Of a stretch of 43,401 nucleotides of DNA, positions 18,319 to 27,667 are shown one piece after another. This stretch comes from Lachnospiraceae bacterium (GTDB taxonomy: Bacteria; Bacillota; Clostridia; Lachnospirales; Lachnospiraceae). The notes beneath the pieces are model-generated. The model worked only from the letters and a program-made list of their open reading frames with translations. It was not told where the DNA came from and did no database searches. Location: assembly GCA_017518185.1 (NCBI GenBank), contig JAFWWB010000075.1:1-43401 (forward strand). Direction: 5' to 3'. Position numbers and translations under genes: made by a program. Each line of letters opens with the position of its first letter. Within the stretch, counting starts at the first letter, position 1.

Positions 18319-19383
18319 TCAATACTCCATTGCTTTCTCTTCGCCGTTAAGTACCCTTAAGCCGCCCTGGGCAAGAGCCAGGAGCTCGTCCTCTCCGGGA
18401 TATACGGTAACGGGCGCGATCCAGGAAACACGGCTCTTTATAGCCTCTACTGCAGCCTTTGAATAAGCTATGCCGCCGGTAAGGATTATCTGGTCAACCT
18501 TGCCTGAAAGCACTGCGGACTGCGCTCCTATATTCTTGCACACCTGATAGGTGAATGCTTCATAGACCTCTTTTGCCTTATCGTCACCGGCTGCGATCTT
18601 CTCCTCCACCACTCTTGCATCATTGGTGCCGAGATATGCGTTGAATCCGCCGCCGCCTACCAGCATCTTATAAATGGTCTTCTCATCATACTTGCCGGAG
18701 AAGCAGAGCTTTACAAGGGCTCCGGGAGGCACTGCGCCGGTACGCTCAGGTGAAAACGCACCGTCGCCGTCAAGGGCGTTGAACACGTCCACGATACGTC
18801 CGCCGGTGTGTGCACCTACGGACACGCCGCCGCCCATATGTACAACGATGAGGTTAAGCTCATCATACTTTTTTCCGTTTTCCTTTGCGTATCTCTTTGC
18901 CACAGCCTTCTGGTTAAGGGCATGGAACACGCTGGTGCGGGGAAGCTCGGGGTGTCCAGAATATCTTGCCAGAGGCTGGAGCTCATCCACCACCACGGGA
19001 TCCACGATGAAGGAAGGGATGCCTACGGAATCGGCTATCTCTCTTGCCAGGATGCCGCCCAGGTTGGATGCGTGCTGCCCCTGCTTTCCTATCTTAAGAT
19101 CCTCAAGAAGGGCATCCGATACGGAATAGGTACCGCCGGGTATGGGCTTGAGCATACCGCCGCGGCCTACCACTGCTGCCAGCTCTTCGGTCTTAACTCC
19201 CTTGGAGGCAAGGAAATCCATGATGATGTTCTTGCGGAAATCCTTCTGGTCAACTATGGTAGCGAACTGTGAGATCTCCTCGGTAGAATGTCTCAGAGTC
19301 TCCTCGAAAAGGAGCTGCTCGTCATCAAACACGCCTATCTTGGTGGAAGTACTGCCGGGGTTGATTATGAGTAATCTTGCCAT
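18319..19383 (-). CDS. buk: Butyrate kinase
   Basis: Butyrate kinase converts butyryl phosphate and ADP to butyrate and ATP, the energy-yielding end of the butyrate pathway. The 354-residue protein has the ASKHA kinase pattern: [13 protein letters not shown] at the N-terminus, [28 protein letters not shown] in the middle and [10 protein letters not shown] near the end. I use the ATG at 19383 with TAAGGAGG upstream, not a longer frame reaching 19410 that overlaps ptb. It lies 1 nt after the ptb stop. Confidence 0.96.
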   Translation of the reverse strand: MARLLIINPGSTSTKIGVFDDEQLLFEETLRHSTEEISQFATIVDQKDFRKNIIMDFLASKGVKTEELAAVVGRGGMLKPIPGGTYSVSDALLEDLKIGKQGQHASNLGGILAREIADSVGIPSFIVDPVVVDELQPLARYSGHPELPRTSVFHALNQKAVAKRYAKENGKKYDELNLIVVHMGGGVSVGAHTGGRIVDVFNALDGDGAFSPERTGAVPPGALVKLCFSGKYDEKTIYKMLVGGGGFNAYLGTNDARVVEEKIAAGDDKAKEVYEAFTYQVCKNIGAQSAVLSGKVDQIILTGGIAYSKAAVEAIKSRVSWIAPVTVYPGEDELLALAQGGLRVLNGEEKAMEY

Positions 19384-19384
19384 T

Positions 19385-20302
19385 TTATGCCTCCTTAAGA
19401 TGCTCGGCAACTATAGCGCCGAGAGCCAGTGAATTCACCTTTACCTCCTTGGAATCGGAACGCGAGGTCAGGATGACGGGTGCCTTGGTACCGGTCATGA
19501 TGTTTCCGTTCTTGCATTCCACCAGGTGGGTAAGGGTCTTGTAGACCAGGTTTCCTGCGTGGATATCCGGGAAGAGGAGCACATCAGCATCGCCGGCGAT
19601 CTTTCTGCCGGATGCTCCCTTGTGCTGTGCAGCCTCCCTGTCAATGGCTATATCCAGTGAAAGAGGTCCGTCCACGATGCAGCCCGTGATCTTACCCTCT
19701 TCGTTCATCTTTGTAAGCTCGTCAGCCTCAACGGTAACGGGCATCTTGGGATTTACGACTTCAACCGCAGCCACGGGTGCGACCTTGGGACACTCGATGC
19801 CGCAGGCATGTGCTATATCAACGGTATTCTCGATGATGGCCACCTTATCCTCCAGAGTAGGATAGGGAATGAAAGCCACATCCGAAAGGAAGAGCAGTCC
19901 TTCCCTGCCCTTCATCTCAAACACGCAGACATGGGAGAGCACCTTATCGGTACGGAGTCCCACTTCCTTATTGAGCACGCTCTTAAGGAAATTCTTGGTA
20001 TCGATAAGGCCCTTCATATACATATCAGCCTCACCGTTATGTACCAGCTCGACCGCCTTTGTGGCAGCCTCGATATCATCCTTTACATCAACAACCTTGA
20101 AATTGGAAAGGTCGATATTAAGCTCCTTTGCGATGGGCTCGATCTTGTCCCTGTCGCCTACGAGTATGGCATCGGCAATGCCCCTTACTCTCGCCTCTTC
20201 CACGGCCTCCAGTACAGGGCCGTCCTGTGCCACGGCAACGGAGACCTTCTTGCGGCTCACGCTGCTGACTTTCGATAAAAGATCGTCAAAACTCCTGCTC
20301 AT
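19385..20302 (-). CDS. ptb: Phosphate butyryltransferase
   Basis: Ptb turns butyryl-CoA and phosphate into butyryl phosphate, the substrate of the next gene's product. The 305-residue protein has the phosphotransacylase fold pattern: [10 protein letters not shown] near residue 45, the [19 protein letters not shown] stretch, [16 protein letters not shown], and [18 protein letters not shown] with the conserved P-D-I-H-A-G-N. RBS AAAAGGAG lies before the ATG at 20302. It is the first gene after a strong promoter (20376-20404). Together with bcd-etf at the right end, it implies butyrate formation through the kinase route. Confidence 0.95.
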   Translation of the reverse strand: MSRSFDDLLSKVSSVSRKKVSVAVAQDGPVLEAVEEARVRGIADAILVGDRDKIEPIAKELNIDLSNFKVVDVKDDIEAATKAVELVHNGEADMYMKGLIDTKNFLKSVLNKEVGLRTDKVLSHVCVFEMKGREGLLFLSDVAFIPYPTLEDKVAIIENTVDIAHACGIECPKVAPVAAVEVVNPKMPVTVEADELTKMNEEGKITGCIVDGPLSLDIAIDREAAQHKGASGRKIAGDADVLLFPDIHAGNLVYKTLTHLVECKNGNIMTGTKAPVILTSRSDSKEVKVNSLALGAIVAEHLKEA

Positions 20303-20351
20303 GATAAACTCCTTTTATATAGAATATTTTGTTTACGCATACCTGCCACAC

Positions 20352-20367
20352 TTGCGGCTGCCCGCAA
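20352..20367. promoter_or_regulatory. Perfect dyad just downstream of the ptb promoter (operator or 5' hairpin)
   Basis: TTGCGG and CCGCAA form a perfect 6-4-6 inverted repeat starting 9 nt after the -10 box, at about +2 to +17 of the predicted transcript. The TTG...CAA ends resemble operators of redox regulators such as Rex, but the sequence and 16-bp length do not match the Rex consensus. It could equally be a 5'-end mRNA hairpin. Confidence 0.45.
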
Positions 20368-20375
20368 TCTTCAGT

Positions 20376-20404
20376 ATTTTATAACAATCTCCGGTTAAAG
20401 TCAA
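20376..20404 (-). promoter_or_regulatory. Promoter of the ptb-buk-secA-prfB operon
   Basis: On the minus strand -35 TTGACT (20399-20404) is 17 bp from -10 TAAAAT (20376-20381). The -35 overlaps the 3' end of the upstream DHHW-protein gene. The leader to the ptb ATG is about 67 nt. Confidence 0.75.
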
Positions 20405-21573
20405 TAAATCCCGCCTATGCCCGTATCGTTATCCAGGGTGCCCATATTATAGAGTATCAGCACATCCTCTATGCCCTTGTGCTCGTTTATGAACTTCGAG
20501 GGGCCGCCCTTATAATACCTGGTATCGAAGATGTAGACCTTACGGTAATGATTGAAGAGGAAGGGTATGAAGCAGTTGGCGTAGCTGTCCTTCACGACCG
20601 CTATCTCGCCCCCCTCCATGGCGTTATTCGTGACCTCGATAAAGGAATGCTGGTTATCCAGGAAATAGGAATAGCTGTCCCTCTTCTCCAGATAATCAGG
20701 ATTGTAAGGGCTGTCCGTGACATTTCCGTCACCGTAATCCACCGTCAGATCCCAGTACTCGCAGCTGACTGAGGTTATCTCGTCACTGCCAAAGTAGGAG
20801 TCGTTCAGTTTGGAATAGATAGTCCCCCTGAAGGAATCGCTTACCTTATTCCAGCTGTAGAGATCCTGCGCATAGGGGGTAAGCCCCGCAGTCTCGCAGA
20901 ATTCCATATAGGCCGCATAAGCGCCGTAGACCTTCCAGTGATGATCTGTCCTGTAATAAACACTGTAATGAGGAGCATCCGCAGCATACATATCATCAAG
21001 AGCCTGATCGTTGTACCTTGCCTGCCGGAGCGCCCTTGAGGCATCCACCTTTTTGATCCGGGGACTCACTCCCTCATATATGACATCGATGATCTCCTGC
21101 TGCCGCTTTCCGTCCTCCGGGGCATATGCGGGAAGCAGGTCACGGTATATGTTCACCGCCGAAGGCACAAGACAGAGATACACATCCGCATCCGTATTCT
21201 CCGCCAGCTTTGAAAACTGGGTGATATCCTTTTCAACGTTCACGGGCTCCTCATAGGAATTCATCATGATGGTGCCGCCCGGAAGATAGACTCCGTTTAT
21301 CTCCTTCCTTCCGCTGATACGTTCCGCGGCGGAGATATAGCTTAAAAGATTGTCCCTGCCCGGAAACTGGTCAGTGACGTAGTCCTTCAGTCCCCCCGCG
21401 AAACTGCCGTCAAAAAGGGCAGTCTTTGAAAACTCCGGCATCCCCTTCAGCTTTCTGTTTTCCTCTTCCGAGAACTCCCTCTTCGGGGATATAAAGAAAG
21501 CCGCGGAAAATACCAGTATCATGCCGCAGATCAGATATACGCTTATCCTTTGTGTAATGCTAATCTTTTCCAT
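20401..21573 (-). CDS. DHHW-family protein, predicted partner of the MBOAT acyltransferase
   Basis: This 390-residue protein has one N-terminal membrane helix (about 10-29) and a large extracytoplasmic domain carrying the name-giving DHHW motif in YYRTDHHWKVYGAY (D210, H211, H212, W213) and a serine in VVKDSYAN (about 330). DHHW and AlgJ/AlgX/DltD-like proteins share an SGNH-type fold and move acyl groups from an MBOAT partner onto polysaccharides. The gene follows the MBOAT gene with a 3-nt gap. It is the last gene of the six-gene unit and runs into the ptb promoter without a visible terminator. Confidence 0.85.
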   Translation of the reverse strand: MEKISITQRISVYLICGMILVFSAAFFISPKREFSEEENRKLKGMPEFSKTALFDGSFAGGLKDYVTDQFPGRDNLLSYISAAERISGRKEINGVYLPGGTIMMNSYEEPVNVEKDITQFSKLAENTDADVYLCLVPSAVNIYRDLLPAYAPEDGKRQQEIIDVIYEGVSPRIKKVDASRALRQARYNDQALDDMYAADAPHYSVYYRTDHHWKVYGAYAAYMEFCETAGLTPYAQDLYSWNKVSDSFRGTIYSKLNDSYFGSDEITSVSCEYWDLTVDYGDGNVTDSPYNPDYLEKRDSYSYFLDNQHSFIEVTNNAMEGGEIAVVKDSYANCFIPFLFNHYRKVYIFDTRYYKGGPSKFINEHKGIEDVLILYNMGTLDNDTGIGGIY

Positions 21574-21576
21574 ATC

Positions 21577-22986
21577 TCAGAACCTGAAGTATAAAAACGG
21601 ACTGTAGCTGTCCCTCACCATACTGGACAGGGCAAGCACGAACAGCGCCACCGTTGCCAGCACACCCAGTATCTCCGCAAGATTCCTTCTGTGGACATCA
21701 GCCTTCCCAAGCTTCTCCTTGAAGGCCGGATATACAGGGAAGCTGAGGATAAAGGCCGCCAGCAGGAAGGGCAGGTAATTACCGGCATGCCATATGAGCT
21801 CCGGCCCCAAAAAGGGATTACCCGCGGCACAGATGAGTTTGGGGAAATACAGCGCCAGCTCACCCAGATCGTCAAAGGTGAATATACCGAAGCCCACCAC
21901 CACTATCACTATGGCGTAGAGGTGCTGAAGGAGCTTCGGCAGTTTTTTCAATCCCTTACCCCACACGTACTTTTCCAGTGTAAGGAGCACGCCGTGATAC
22001 AGGCCCCAGAGCACGAAATTCCAGGAAGCTCCGTGCCATAAGCCCGTAAGGAACCATACGGCGAACATGTTCCGCAGGTGCTTAAGTGTCCCTGCCCTGT
22101 TTCCGCCCAGTGGGATATAAACATAATCCCTGAACCAGCTTGACAGGGATATATGCCACTTCCTCCAGAAATCGGTGATGGAGGTGGCACTTAATGGATA
22201 AAGGAAATTCTCCGGGAAATGAAAGCCCAGCATCTCACCCAGGCCTATGGCCATGTCGCTGTAGGCGCTGAAATCAAAATACAGCTGCAGTGTAAAGGCC
22301 AGAATGCCCAGCCATGCCGTAACGGCGCTGATATTCCCGGCAGTCCTTATGCCTTCCCATAAAGCTCCGCACTGGTCCGCTATCAGCACCTTTCTGAAAA
22401 GCCCGGTAAGAAAACGCCTGAAGCCCTTCACGAAGCCGCTCTCGCAGACCTTTCTGTCCTTCAGCTCCTGCTGCACCGTCGAGAAGCGTACAATGGGACC
22501 TGCTATGAGCTGGGGGAACATGCAGACATAGGTAAGATAGTCAAAGTAGTTCTTCTCCGGCTTTATCCGCTCTTTATATACGTCTATCGAATAGCTGACT
22601 GTCTGAAAGGTATAAAAGCTTATACCAATGGGCAGAGCCACTCCAGGCAGCTCCCTGTCCCAGGGCGTCAGGCTGTTCCAGATGCCGACGGCAAAATCAG
22701 CATACTTAAAATACGCCAGCAGCCCCAGATTGATGATCAGCGCAGCAGCCAGCGGCAGCTTTCTCATTTTCGGATGTGCGTGGAGCGCATTGAGGGCCAG
22801 ACCGTCCAGATAATCCACCATGGAGGAGAACATCATAAGGAAGATATACTTTGGCTCCCCCCAGGCGTAAAAGATAAGACTGAACACGAGCAGGACGACA
22901 TTTTTCGCCCTGCCCGGTACAAGATAATACAGTATCAGAAATGCCGGTAAAAAAAAGAATAAAAACGTGATGCTTGAAAAGACCAT
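21577..22986 (-). CDS. MBOAT family membrane O-acyltransferase (AlgI/DltB-like)
   Basis: This 469-residue protein has about eleven membrane segments and the MBOAT hallmarks: the RKWHISLSSWFRDYVYIPLGG stretch around 275-295 and the active-site histidine in LTGLWHGASWNF (H318). The N-terminal FFxP...YYxxP and YAWGEPKY segments are typical of AlgI-like members. The family passes acyl groups, usually acetyl, from a cytoplasmic donor across the membrane for O-acylation of extracellular polymers. It lies between a DUF4358 lipoprotein gene (20-nt gap) and its DHHW partner. DltA and DltC are absent, so alginate-type polysaccharide acetylation is more likely than teichoic acid alanylation. Confidence 0.93.
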   Translation of the reverse strand: MVFSSITFLFFFLPAFLILYYLVPGRAKNVVLLVFSLIFYAWGEPKYIFLMMFSSMVDYLDGLALNALHAHPKMRKLPLAAALIINLGLLAYFKYADFAVGIWNSLTPWDRELPGVALPIGISFYTFQTVSYSIDVYKERIKPEKNYFDYLTYVCMFPQLIAGPIVRFSTVQQELKDRKVCESGFVKGFRRFLTGLFRKVLIADQCGALWEGIRTAGNISAVTAWLGILAFTLQLYFDFSAYSDMAIGLGEMLGFHFPENFLYPLSATSITDFWRKWHISLSSWFRDYVYIPLGGNRAGTLKHLRNMFAVWFLTGLWHGASWNFVLWGLYHGVLLTLEKYVWGKGLKKLPKLLQHLYAIVIVVVGFGIFTFDDLGELALYFPKLICAAGNPFLGPELIWHAGNYLPFLLAAFILSFPVYPAFKEKLGKADVHRRNLAEILGVLATVALFVLALSSMVRDSYSPFLYFRF

Positions 22987-23006
22987 CTCTCTTTCCTGCC
23001 GTCAGT

Positions 23007-23603
23007 TCACCCTATCATGGAGGTGATGATCGCCTCTATGGCATCCATATCAGGAGAGATCACGAGATAGACATAATCCCCGCTTTTCTTTACGGAAGCC
23101 GCCTTGATCATATCCGCCTGATCCGGCAGATAGTCCAGCATCTCCTGTGAGGAAAGCTGGCCGTATACGGACATGAGTTTTGCCTCAACATCCGCAATAT
23201 CATTTCCGCCCTTTGTCTTGATGATAAAGATGCGGTCTGCATGAAGCTCGTCTCCCTCAGCGCATACATAGCTGTCAAGGGCGGATGCATCCAGACCATA
23301 GTTGTTCATGATCCAGTCAGCGTCTCCGAGATAAAGATCCGGGAGCTCGAACTGTGCCTCGATCTCGGCGTAGATCGCATCAGCAGAGGCATCCGTCACA
23401 GCCTCGCCGTTACCTTCGGGCTCTGTGTTCTCAACTTCACCGCCGTTCTCCTGTACGGGATCCTCTGTTTTTACAGGTTCCTGTACGCTCTCTGTCTTGG
23501 TGGGAGCTGCCTCGCCACCGGGTGCTGCGGGTTCTTCCCCACAGCCTGCCAGTACCGCAGCCGTCAGTGCAGCCGCAGCCAACATCGCAAATCTCTTTTT
23601 CAT
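23007..23603 (-). CDS. DUF4358-type lipoprotein
   Basis: This 198-residue protein has a signal peptide with lipobox LAGC (lipidated Cys 21), an acidic Pro/Glu/Thr-rich linker to about residue 70, and a C-terminal domain with the DUF4358 pattern (FELPDLYLGDADWIMNNYGLD, RIFIIKT, DYVYLVISPDMD). The function is unknown; in Clostridia this family is often next to MBOAT or other envelope genes. RBS GGAGGAAACT precedes the ATG. A 6-bp hairpin with a 3-nt loop (GGCTCC/GGAGCC, 23629-23643) without a T-run lies between it and the upstream SGNH gene. Confidence 0.82.
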   Translation of the reverse strand: MKKRFAMLAAAALTAAVLAGCGEEPAAPGGEAAPTKTESVQEPVKTEDPVQENGGEVENTEPEGNGEAVTDASADAIYAEIEAQFELPDLYLGDADWIMNNYGLDASALDSYVCAEGDELHADRIFIIKTKGGNDIADVEAKLMSVYGQLSSQEMLDYLPDQADMIKAASVKKSGDYVYLVISPDMDAIEAIITSMIG

Positions 23604-23663
23604 AGTTTCCTCCTATTGGGCATGAGGTGGCTCCGAAGGAGCCGGAGTCCTGATGCCGTTGTT

Positions 23664-24743
23664 TTACTCTGCCGGCGCCTCCACCGGCACGGCAGGCGTC
23701 TCCTCAGCCTGCGCTTCCTCCTCCTGTACGTCCTCCGTCACAGCTCCCGCATTCCCTGCCGTATCCGGTCCGGGTATGCCCAGCCTGTCGGCTCCGTACC
23801 TTAACACTGCCAGCCTCCATACCTCATAAGCCTTATTGGTCTCATGCAGGAAGCCGTCACTGCAGTATTCGTTTTTCAGATTCCCCTGTCCGTCCGAAAG
23901 AAGGGGCGCCAGATCCACATATCCCCAGCCGTTATCCCTGGCCAGCTGCTTCACCAGCTCGTTGAACTCACGTATGCGCTCGTTATTTATCCCGCCCTGT
24001 CCGCCGTTCTTTATGGTATAAGTGGTGCTGATTATATTGATCTCCGCATCCGGCGAAAGCTCGTGTATCTTGTCTACCACCTGGGGATAGAGATCCGCAG
24101 ATGCCTGCACTCCGAAGGCCACGTCATTTATTCCGAAGAAAAGGAAGACCCTGTCGGCTCCCATCATGGAAATGGATTCCCATATGGGATACTGCTGTCC
24201 CTGGTACAGAGGATGAACGCTCCTGGAGCTCACCTCCCAGAAGGAATTGTGCAGTGAAAGGGAGCCCGCGGCAAGAAAGCCCAGCTCACTCATTATGGGA
24301 TCCGAAGAGCGGGCGCAGTAGTTCTTGAAGCCCACCAGTACGGAATCCCCGCAGAATACCGAATTGGAATAAAACTCCTGTATGGCCGCCAGATCCTCCG
24401 GGCTGTATTCCCAGGCGGCAAGGGCCTCCAGTGTCTGCCCCGTCATCTCCACGGGAGGCAGTGCTTCCGGCTCCTCCGGCGTAGGCTCGGGAGTGGGCGA
24501 GGGCGTAGGCTCCGGCGTGGGAGTCGCGGTAGGCCCCACCTCCACGGTCTCGCTTCCGTGAACCACGGTTATGCCCATGGCCTCATCTGCCACAGGTTCT
24601 ATATCCACCACCTCAGTGACCGGCACATGGGTAGGTGTGGGCGTGACAGTATCCGCCTCACCCGCCTTTCCCATGGTGCCGCAGCCAAAGGTTGAAACAA
24701 GGAGTACCGCTCCTGCGGCATATCCTAAAGCTTTGCGTACCAT
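23664..24743 (-). CDS. SGNH/GDSL-hydrolase lipoprotein
   Basis: This 359-residue protein has a signal peptide ending at Cys 21 (STFGCG), a long Thr/Pro/Glu linker with TPTPEPTP repeats (about 33-97), and an SGNH hydrolase domain: block I GDSV (Ser 134), block III GIND (Asn 206) and block V SDGFLH (Asp 296, His 300). A Glu/Ala/Pro-rich tail follows. The linker suggests a catalytic domain held away from the membrane. Next to an MBOAT/DHHW pair it may add or remove acyl groups on a surface glycan. The ATG lies within the GH113 gene (19-nt overlap). Confidence 0.88.
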   Translation of the reverse strand: MVRKALGYAAGAVLLVSTFGCGTMGKAGEADTVTPTPTHVPVTEVVDIEPVADEAMGITVVHGSETVEVGPTATPTPEPTPSPTPEPTPEEPEALPPVEMTGQTLEALAAWEYSPEDLAAIQEFYSNSVFCGDSVLVGFKNYCARSSDPIMSELGFLAAGSLSLHNSFWEVSSRSVHPLYQGQQYPIWESISMMGADRVFLFFGINDVAFGVQASADLYPQVVDKIHELSPDAEINIISTTYTIKNGGQGGINNERIREFNELVKQLARDNGWGYVDLAPLLSDGQGNLKNEYCSDGFLHETNKAYEVWRLAVLRYGADRLGIPGPDTAGNAGAVTEDVQEEEAQAEETPAVPVEAPAE

Positions 24744-25693
24744 TCCTTAAGCACCTGCTCTGCCTTTTTCAGATGTATGTTGAAGCCGTTCTCGGCAGCC
24801 GCATCCTCAGGCGTATCATATATCGTGCTGCTCCAGTCCCACCAGAAGCAGCCCGCAAACCACTCTTCTTCAGAAAAAACTCTCAGGCAGGACTCATAAA
24901 AAGCCGCCTGCTCCTCCTCATCATGAGGAAGCTCCTTATGCTCGAAATCCCAGGGCATTGCCGAACAGCCCTGCGCACTCCGGCAGCCTATCTCCATAAA
25001 GAGCACGGGCTTGCCCCAGCGCTCGTGAACCTCCTTCATCTGCCTGCAGACGTCCTTCCATCTTTCTGCCATTCCGTCCGCAGTGCTGCAGCCTCCGGAA
25101 CCCACGGGAAAATAGGCACTGGTACCCACATAGTCAACGGCATCATACCAGCGGACATCAAACTCATGCCCGTGGTTGGTGTTATAGGAAAGCTTTCCGC
25201 CATAGGCCTTCCGTATCCCGGCTATAAGCTCTCTCCACTGCCGCTCCCTGTTTTCGGTGCCGCACATCTCGCAGCCCACGCAAAGCATTTCGCAGCCCGT
25301 TTCCTCTGCCAGTCTGGCATAATAAAGCATGAAAGCGCCGTAGGCTTCAAACCACTCATCCCAGTATCTGTCCTCTCCGAGCTGCCCGTTGTCGGGAAAG
25401 GCTATACGTGCGCGCCAGATCCCGTCCCTTGAGTTAAGGGTAGGCTTAAGACATACCTTCACGCCATGCTCATGGGCGTTTTCTATCACGGCCATCAGAT
25501 CCCTGTCCGTTACGTTCTCACCGAAGCGGAAGGGTATGGTCCTGGAGAATATATTGTCCTGCTCAACCGTAAAGCAGAGGCAGATCCAGTTTACTCCCGT
25601 TTCAAAAAGCCTCTCCTGGCTGAGCTTTCCTGCCTCGGAGCGGTAATCCCCCTCCCGGCCGTCATAGCCGTATGTAAAACCCTTTATCTCCAT
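24725..25693 (-). CDS. GH113-like glycoside hydrolase
   Basis: This 322-residue TIM-barrel protein has an early KGFTYGYDGREGDYRS segment, KPTLNSRDGIWR, and two candidate catalytic glutamates in VGCEMCG (E142) and LFMEIGCR (E234). The spacing and context match GH113, known for beta-mannan hydrolysis. There is no signal peptide, so it probably acts in the cytoplasm on imported oligosaccharides, unless it is a divergent member with another role. It begins directly at the stop of the LacI-GGDEF gene and overlaps the SGNH gene by 19 nt. GH113 is my best family assignment; another clan GH-A family is the alternative. Confidence 0.78.
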   Translation of the reverse strand: MEIKGFTYGYDGREGDYRSEAGKLSQERLFETGVNWICLCFTVEQDNIFSRTIPFRFGENVTDRDLMAVIENAHEHGVKVCLKPTLNSRDGIWRARIAFPDNGQLGEDRYWDEWFEAYGAFMLYYARLAEETGCEMLCVGCEMCGTENRERQWRELIAGIRKAYGGKLSYNTNHGHEFDVRWYDAVDYVGTSAYFPVGSGGCSTADGMAERWKDVCRQMKEVHERWGKPVLFMEIGCRSAQGCSAMPWDFEHKELPHDEEEQAAFYESCLRVFSEEEWFAGCFWWDWSSTIYDTPEDAAAENGFNIHLKKAEQVLKEWYAKL

Positions 25694-27628
25694 CTATTGC
25701 TTCCTCTTGAGAGCTTTTCTCTTCTTCTTGCTGCGGTACATGTTCCGATCTGCCTCACGCATGATCTCCATGGCATTCTCCAGGGAAACCTCCGCGCCTA
25801 TGGACTCGCCGACGGAAAGCTCTATGAGATATTCCCTCTCATCGTTTTCATTCAGTTCATCAAAGGCTTTTTTTATCCCGCTGATCAGCCGCTCCTGGGT
25901 CTTTGCCTCATCAATAAGGCCGAAGATGACATATTCATCCCCGCCTATACGGGACACAACGTTTCCTGGAAAAGCCTCCGTACACTTCACCAGTTCATCT
26001 GCAACCAGCCTGAGCACTACATCGCCCTCATCGTGGCCCCATTTGTCATTTATGTCCTTGAACCCGTCTATATCGATATAGCAGTAGTTCAGCATACCGC
26101 TGCCGCTGTGCCCCTCACAGACCTCTTCCACATACTGCATGAGTCCCCTGCGGTTCAGAAGCCCCGTGAGTTCATCATGTATGGAAAGATCGTAGAGCAC
26201 CCTGTTTGACTGCTCAAGAAGCCGGGCCGTGTACTCCGACTGGGATCTGTCCCTTACCACCCGAAGCACCATGGAAAGACTGGTGCAGAGCTGCTGGTAC
26301 ATAAAGGGAAAAATGTCATCCCCTATATCGCTGAAGGCGTAGTAGCCTATGACCTCCTCCTGGAAATTCAGGGGACAGAATATCAGCAGATCGTAATATG
26401 TGGTGACTGCATCCAGATCGGGAAGCAGATCCTTCCGATCCATGTCCACGCTGTAGACGCGTTCATCCGGTTCTCCCGCAGGGGAGATCGCCGTTGCCGT
26501 CAGCACATCATCAAACAGTTTCTTGCGTCTGCGGTAATCGTAATCTTCTTCAAGCCCTGCAGCCCGCCCTTCCCAGAAGGAATGGTTACAGACGACCCAG
26601 CTGTCTCCGCTTACGTAAGCTGCCAGTTTATCAAATACGTTTTCCTTTTCCTCGTCCAGTATCCTGTGGCGCATCCGGGCCATGCTGTTTTCATTGGTCT
26701 CCAGCCACATATACCGGCCGTCCAGCTCTCTCAGCTTGTCCCCCGCATCGGGAGTTTCCGCCTCAACGCAGCCGCAGCTGCCTCTCAGCTCCAGCCTCAT
26801 GGGGATGCGCATCTTTCTGGCGTATTCATCCTTGCCCTTTGTCAGGGCATCCATCATGGCCGCTGCCTCTTCGCAGAGCCGTTCCGAATCCGTGGTTATG
26901 GTTGAAAGCATGGGCGTGGAATAATCGGCCATCATGATACCGTCCATACCGGTGACTATCACATCGTCCGGCACCCTGTATCCGCTCTTTTCAAGCTCGG
27001 CTATGACACCCAGCCCCATGGAATCATTTGCGCAGACTATGGCGTCGGGTATATCGTTGCCCGTGATCATCTCGTCCACGGCCCGTCTGGCAGGCCACTC
27101 CCAGAAATCCCCGTACCATATCTTCATACTCTCCTCGGGATAACCGTGCTCCCTGAGGACTGCCTTATAGACCTCTATCCGGCCCTCGGAATAACTGTTA
27201 TTCCTCATTCCGGCTATCATATAGATCTTCCGGCACTTATGCACCTCCACCACATGGCGTACCATCCTGGCGAAAGCGCCCTCGTAATCATATACCACAC
27301 CGGGAAGATCCCCATGCTCGCAATCCAGCGCAATGACAGGGATCCCGGCTTCTTTGGCTTTGTGTATTATATCATCCGCCTCTTCCATATCCTGGAAGGT
27401 CCCGACCTGGATGATGAGACCGCAGAGCTTATCATAGGGGATGATGCTGAAGATACTCTTCTCCCCATAGTCATTGCGGTCCTTCACAGCCAGCTCGGAA
27501 AAGGTACCGAACACCAGGAGCTGCATGCCCCTGCTCCTCAGTTCCAGCCTGAGACGGCTGATGATATCCATATTGTACTCCCTCTGGGGTCTGGCAACCA
27601 CCAGAGCAACAAGCCTCTTTTTTCTCAA
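25694..27628 (-). CDS. LacI-type sugar-sensor/GGDEF diguanylate cyclase fusion, TTG start
   Basis: This 644-residue cytoplasmic protein starts directly with a LacI/periplasmic-binding-type sensor (about 3-290; VALVVARPQREYN, IPVIALDCE, DAIVCANDSMGLGV, VIVTGMDG) and has no helix-turn-helix. A middle GAF-like region (about 300-475) follows, then a GGDEF domain with LTGLLNRRG and an intact GGDEY active site (about 562). The inhibitory RxxD site expected before GGDEY is absent (FPGN instead). It should make c-di-GMP in response to a small ligand, probably a sugar. I choose the TTG at 27626-27628 with GGAGAGG about 10 nt upstream; the in-frame ATG at 27652 has no ribosome binding site and is only about 9 nt from the predicted transcript start. 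It heads the six-gene unit. Confidence 0.88.
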   Translation of the reverse strand: MRKKRLVALVVARPQREYNMDIISRLRLELRSRGMQLLVFGTFSELAVKDRNDYGEKSIFSIIPYDKLCGLIIQVGTFQDMEEADDIIHKAKEAGIPVIALDCEHGDLPGVVYDYEGAFARMVRHVVEVHKCRKIYMIAGMRNNSYSEGRIEVYKAVLREHGYPEESMKIWYGDFWEWPARRAVDEMITGNDIPDAIVCANDSMGLGVIAELEKSGYRVPDDVIVTGMDGIMMADYSTPMLSTITTDSERLCEEAAAMMDALTKGKDEYARKMRIPMRLELRGSCGCVEAETPDAGDKLRELDGRYMWLETNENSMARMRHRILDEEKENVFDKLAAYVSGDSWVVCNHSFWEGRAAGLEEDYDYRRRKKLFDDVLTATAISPAGEPDERVYSVDMDRKDLLPDLDAVTTYYDLLIFCPLNFQEEVIGYYAFSDIGDDIFPFMYQQLCTSLSMVLRVVRDRSQSEYTARLLEQSNRVLYDLSIHDELTGLLNRRGLMQYVEEVCEGHSGSGMLNYCYIDIDGFKDINDKWGHDEGDVVLRLVADELVKCTEAFPGNVVSRIGGDEYVIFGLIDEAKTQERLISGIKKAFDELNENDEREYLIELSVGESIGAEVSLENAMEIMREADRNMYRSKKKRKALKRKQ

Positions 27629-27667
27629 ATCAGCATGCCCTCTCCGGAACATAAGTTGACGAAAAAC

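Noticed and set aside
23629-23643. Hairpin between the SGNH and DUF4358 genes considered as a terminator
   Set aside because: A 6-bp stem with a 3-nt loop and no following T-run; more likely an RNA-processing or stability element, so the operon is kept whole.
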